A DNA stretch of 35,070 bases from an uncultured Bacteroides sp. Lineage in GTDB: Bacteria; Bacteroidota; Bacteroidia; Bacteroidales; Bacteroidaceae. This document shows, piece after piece, positions 33,807-35,070 of the stretch (position 1 is the first letter of the stretch; each line of letters opens with the position of its first letter). Below the pieces are notes generated by a model. That model worked only from the letters and a program-made list of their open reading frames with translations, was not told where the DNA came from and ran no database searches. The position numbers and the translations under genes were made by a program. Location of the stretch: positions 1 through 35,070 of the forward strand of contig CAMAFR010000027.1 in the NCBI GenBank assembly GCA_945833835.1. The letters run 5' to 3'.

Positions 33807-35070
33807 GAAAGCACATTTTCATGCCGCCGGCCCTGGCACTGCTGCTGGGCGGCTGCGGCATTTATACATCCTACCCGCCGACGACCGAAGTGCCCAAGGG
33901 CCTTTTCGGTGAGGAGGCCGCCAGTGTGGCCGACAAAAGCTGGAGGGAGTTCTTCACAGACCCCCAGCTGCAGGAACTTATTGAGAGGGGACTGCACCAC
34001 AACACCGACCTGCAGTCGGCCCAGTGGCGAGTGAAGGAAGCCGAAGCCACGCTGCTCTCTGCACGGCTGGCCTACCTGCCCGCGTTCGCCTTGGCACCAC
34101 AGGCATCGGCCAGCAGTTTCGCGGGGGCCAAGGCACTGCAGACCTACAGCATACCTCTCACGGCCAGCTGGGAGGTAGACTTGTTCGGACGCATCCGCAA
34201 CGCCAAACGCCGCTCGAAGGCCTTGCTGGAGCAAAGCCAGGACTACCGGCAGGCGGTGCAGACGCAGGTGGTGGCGGGCATTGCCAACGCTTATTACTCG
34301 CTGCTGATGCTGGACGAACAGCTGGAGATAGCGGTTCAAACCGCCGGCTCGTGGCAGGAGACCGTAACTGCCACACGGGCCCTGATGGAGGCCGCCTGCC
34401 AGGCCATCCACACCTCGGTGCTCGACCTGAAGGAGCAGATCAACACCGTTGAGAACAGCCTTTCGTTGCTGCTGGGCGAGGTACCCCATGCCATCGGCCG
34501 CGGCAGGCTGGGGGAACAGCATTTCAACCATGAGCTGGCAGCGGGCGTACCGATGGAGCTGCTGGCCCGACGGCCGGACGTAAGGAGTGCAGCGCTCGAA
34601 GCGGCCTTCTACACCACAGCCGCCGCACGATCGGCCTTCTATCCAGCGGTCGTGCTGGGGGCAGTGCGGGATGGACTAACTCCGCCGGCAGCCTGATCAG
34701 CAATCCGGCGGAGTTCCTGGCGTCGGCGGTGGCCTCGCTCACCCAACCCTTGTTCAGCAGGGGGACACTCGTGGCAGGACTGAAAATAGCCCGTGCGCAG
34801 CAGGAAGAGGCCCGACTGGCGTTCGGGCAGACGCTGCTCAATGCCGGCAGCGAGGTCAATGAGGCGTTGGTGCAGTGTCAGACCGCCCGCGACAAATCCG
34901 ACCACTACGCACGGCAGGTGGCTGCGCTCGGACAGGCCCTGCAGAGCACCACGTTGCTCATGCAGCATGGTACCACCACTTACCTGGAGGTGCTGACGGC
35001 CCAACAGGCTTTGCTGGGTGCACGGCTGACGGAGGTGGCCAACCGCTGCGTGGAGATACAGGGCTTTATC
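33803..35070 (+). pseudogene. RND outer-membrane factor (NodT/OprM type), frameshifted, cut by window end
   Basis: Outer-membrane channel of the efflux system. The first frame has a lipoprotein signal (LALLLGGCG), PKGLFGEEAASVADKSWREF and ASWEVDLFGRIRNAKRRSK. It stops at 34696 after a frameshift at a run of five G (34657-34661); six G would restore SAGWTNSAGSLISNPAEFLA, and that frame is open to the window end (LTQPLFSRGTLVAGLKIA, GTTTYLEVLTAQQALL). Around MEAACQAIHTSVLDLKEQIN about 15 residues usual in the family appear missing in frame. The gene continues beyond the window. Confidence 0.85.

Overview
The window looks like a chromosomal segment of a fairly GC-rich member of the Bacteroidales (Bacteroidota). 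The reasons are the gene content (HU/CCDC81-like plus SPOR protein, TPR-PD40 protein, FloA/NfeD pair, RND operon with a NodT-type outer membrane factor, WYL and AraC regulators) and several upstream TAnnTTTG elements, the -7 motif of the Bacteroidota housekeeping sigma factor. No rRNA, tRNA, complete mobile element or complete CRISPR array is visible.

Positions 1-5036 are an AT-richer accessory region abutting the 3' end of mnmE. It holds a WYL regulator, an NAD-sugar epimerase/reductase fragment that runs into a perfect 29-bp inverted repeat, a 756-residue protein resembling the MXAN_6230/SCO0854 RING family with a TerD-like C-terminal part, three degenerate structured repeats, a WYL-domain protein lacking its DNA-binding half, and a small winged-helix ORF overlapping the mnmE end.

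Positions 5037-10843 are a minus-strand housekeeping run: mnmE, free-methionine-(R)-sulfoxide reductase, a nucleoside phosphorylase, floA, an NfeD protein and a TPR/PD40 protein. Positions 10994-12976 are plus strand: a TtcA-like tRNA thiolase, a DUF486 membrane protein and a protein with an exonuclease-X C-terminal-like motif. folK and a His-rich COG0523 metal GTPase follow on the minus strand, then a plus-strand LpxL-type acyltransferase.

Positions 15878-21118 carry a compact minus-strand operon, hydA-hydE-hydG-hydF: one [FeFe] hydrogenase with all three H-cluster maturases. The genes overlap or lie close together, so this is probably a self-sufficient fermentative H2 module. Upstream, behind a terminator, are a zinc-ribbon/FHA protein and an HU/SPOR protein, divergent from UDP-glucose dehydrogenase and a lipoprotein. 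Three hairpins separate the lipoprotein gene from a convergent pair (outer-membrane protein, lipoprotein phosphoesterase), followed by a POT peptide transporter and an AraC regulator.

The last 5.7 kb is a tripartite RND efflux operon divergent from the AraC gene. All three genes are broken as given: each has a frameshift at a G run, and the pump also has two in-frame TAG codons. The operon is probably decayed, although the G-run shifts alone could be sequencing errors or switches. The outer membrane factor runs off the window end.
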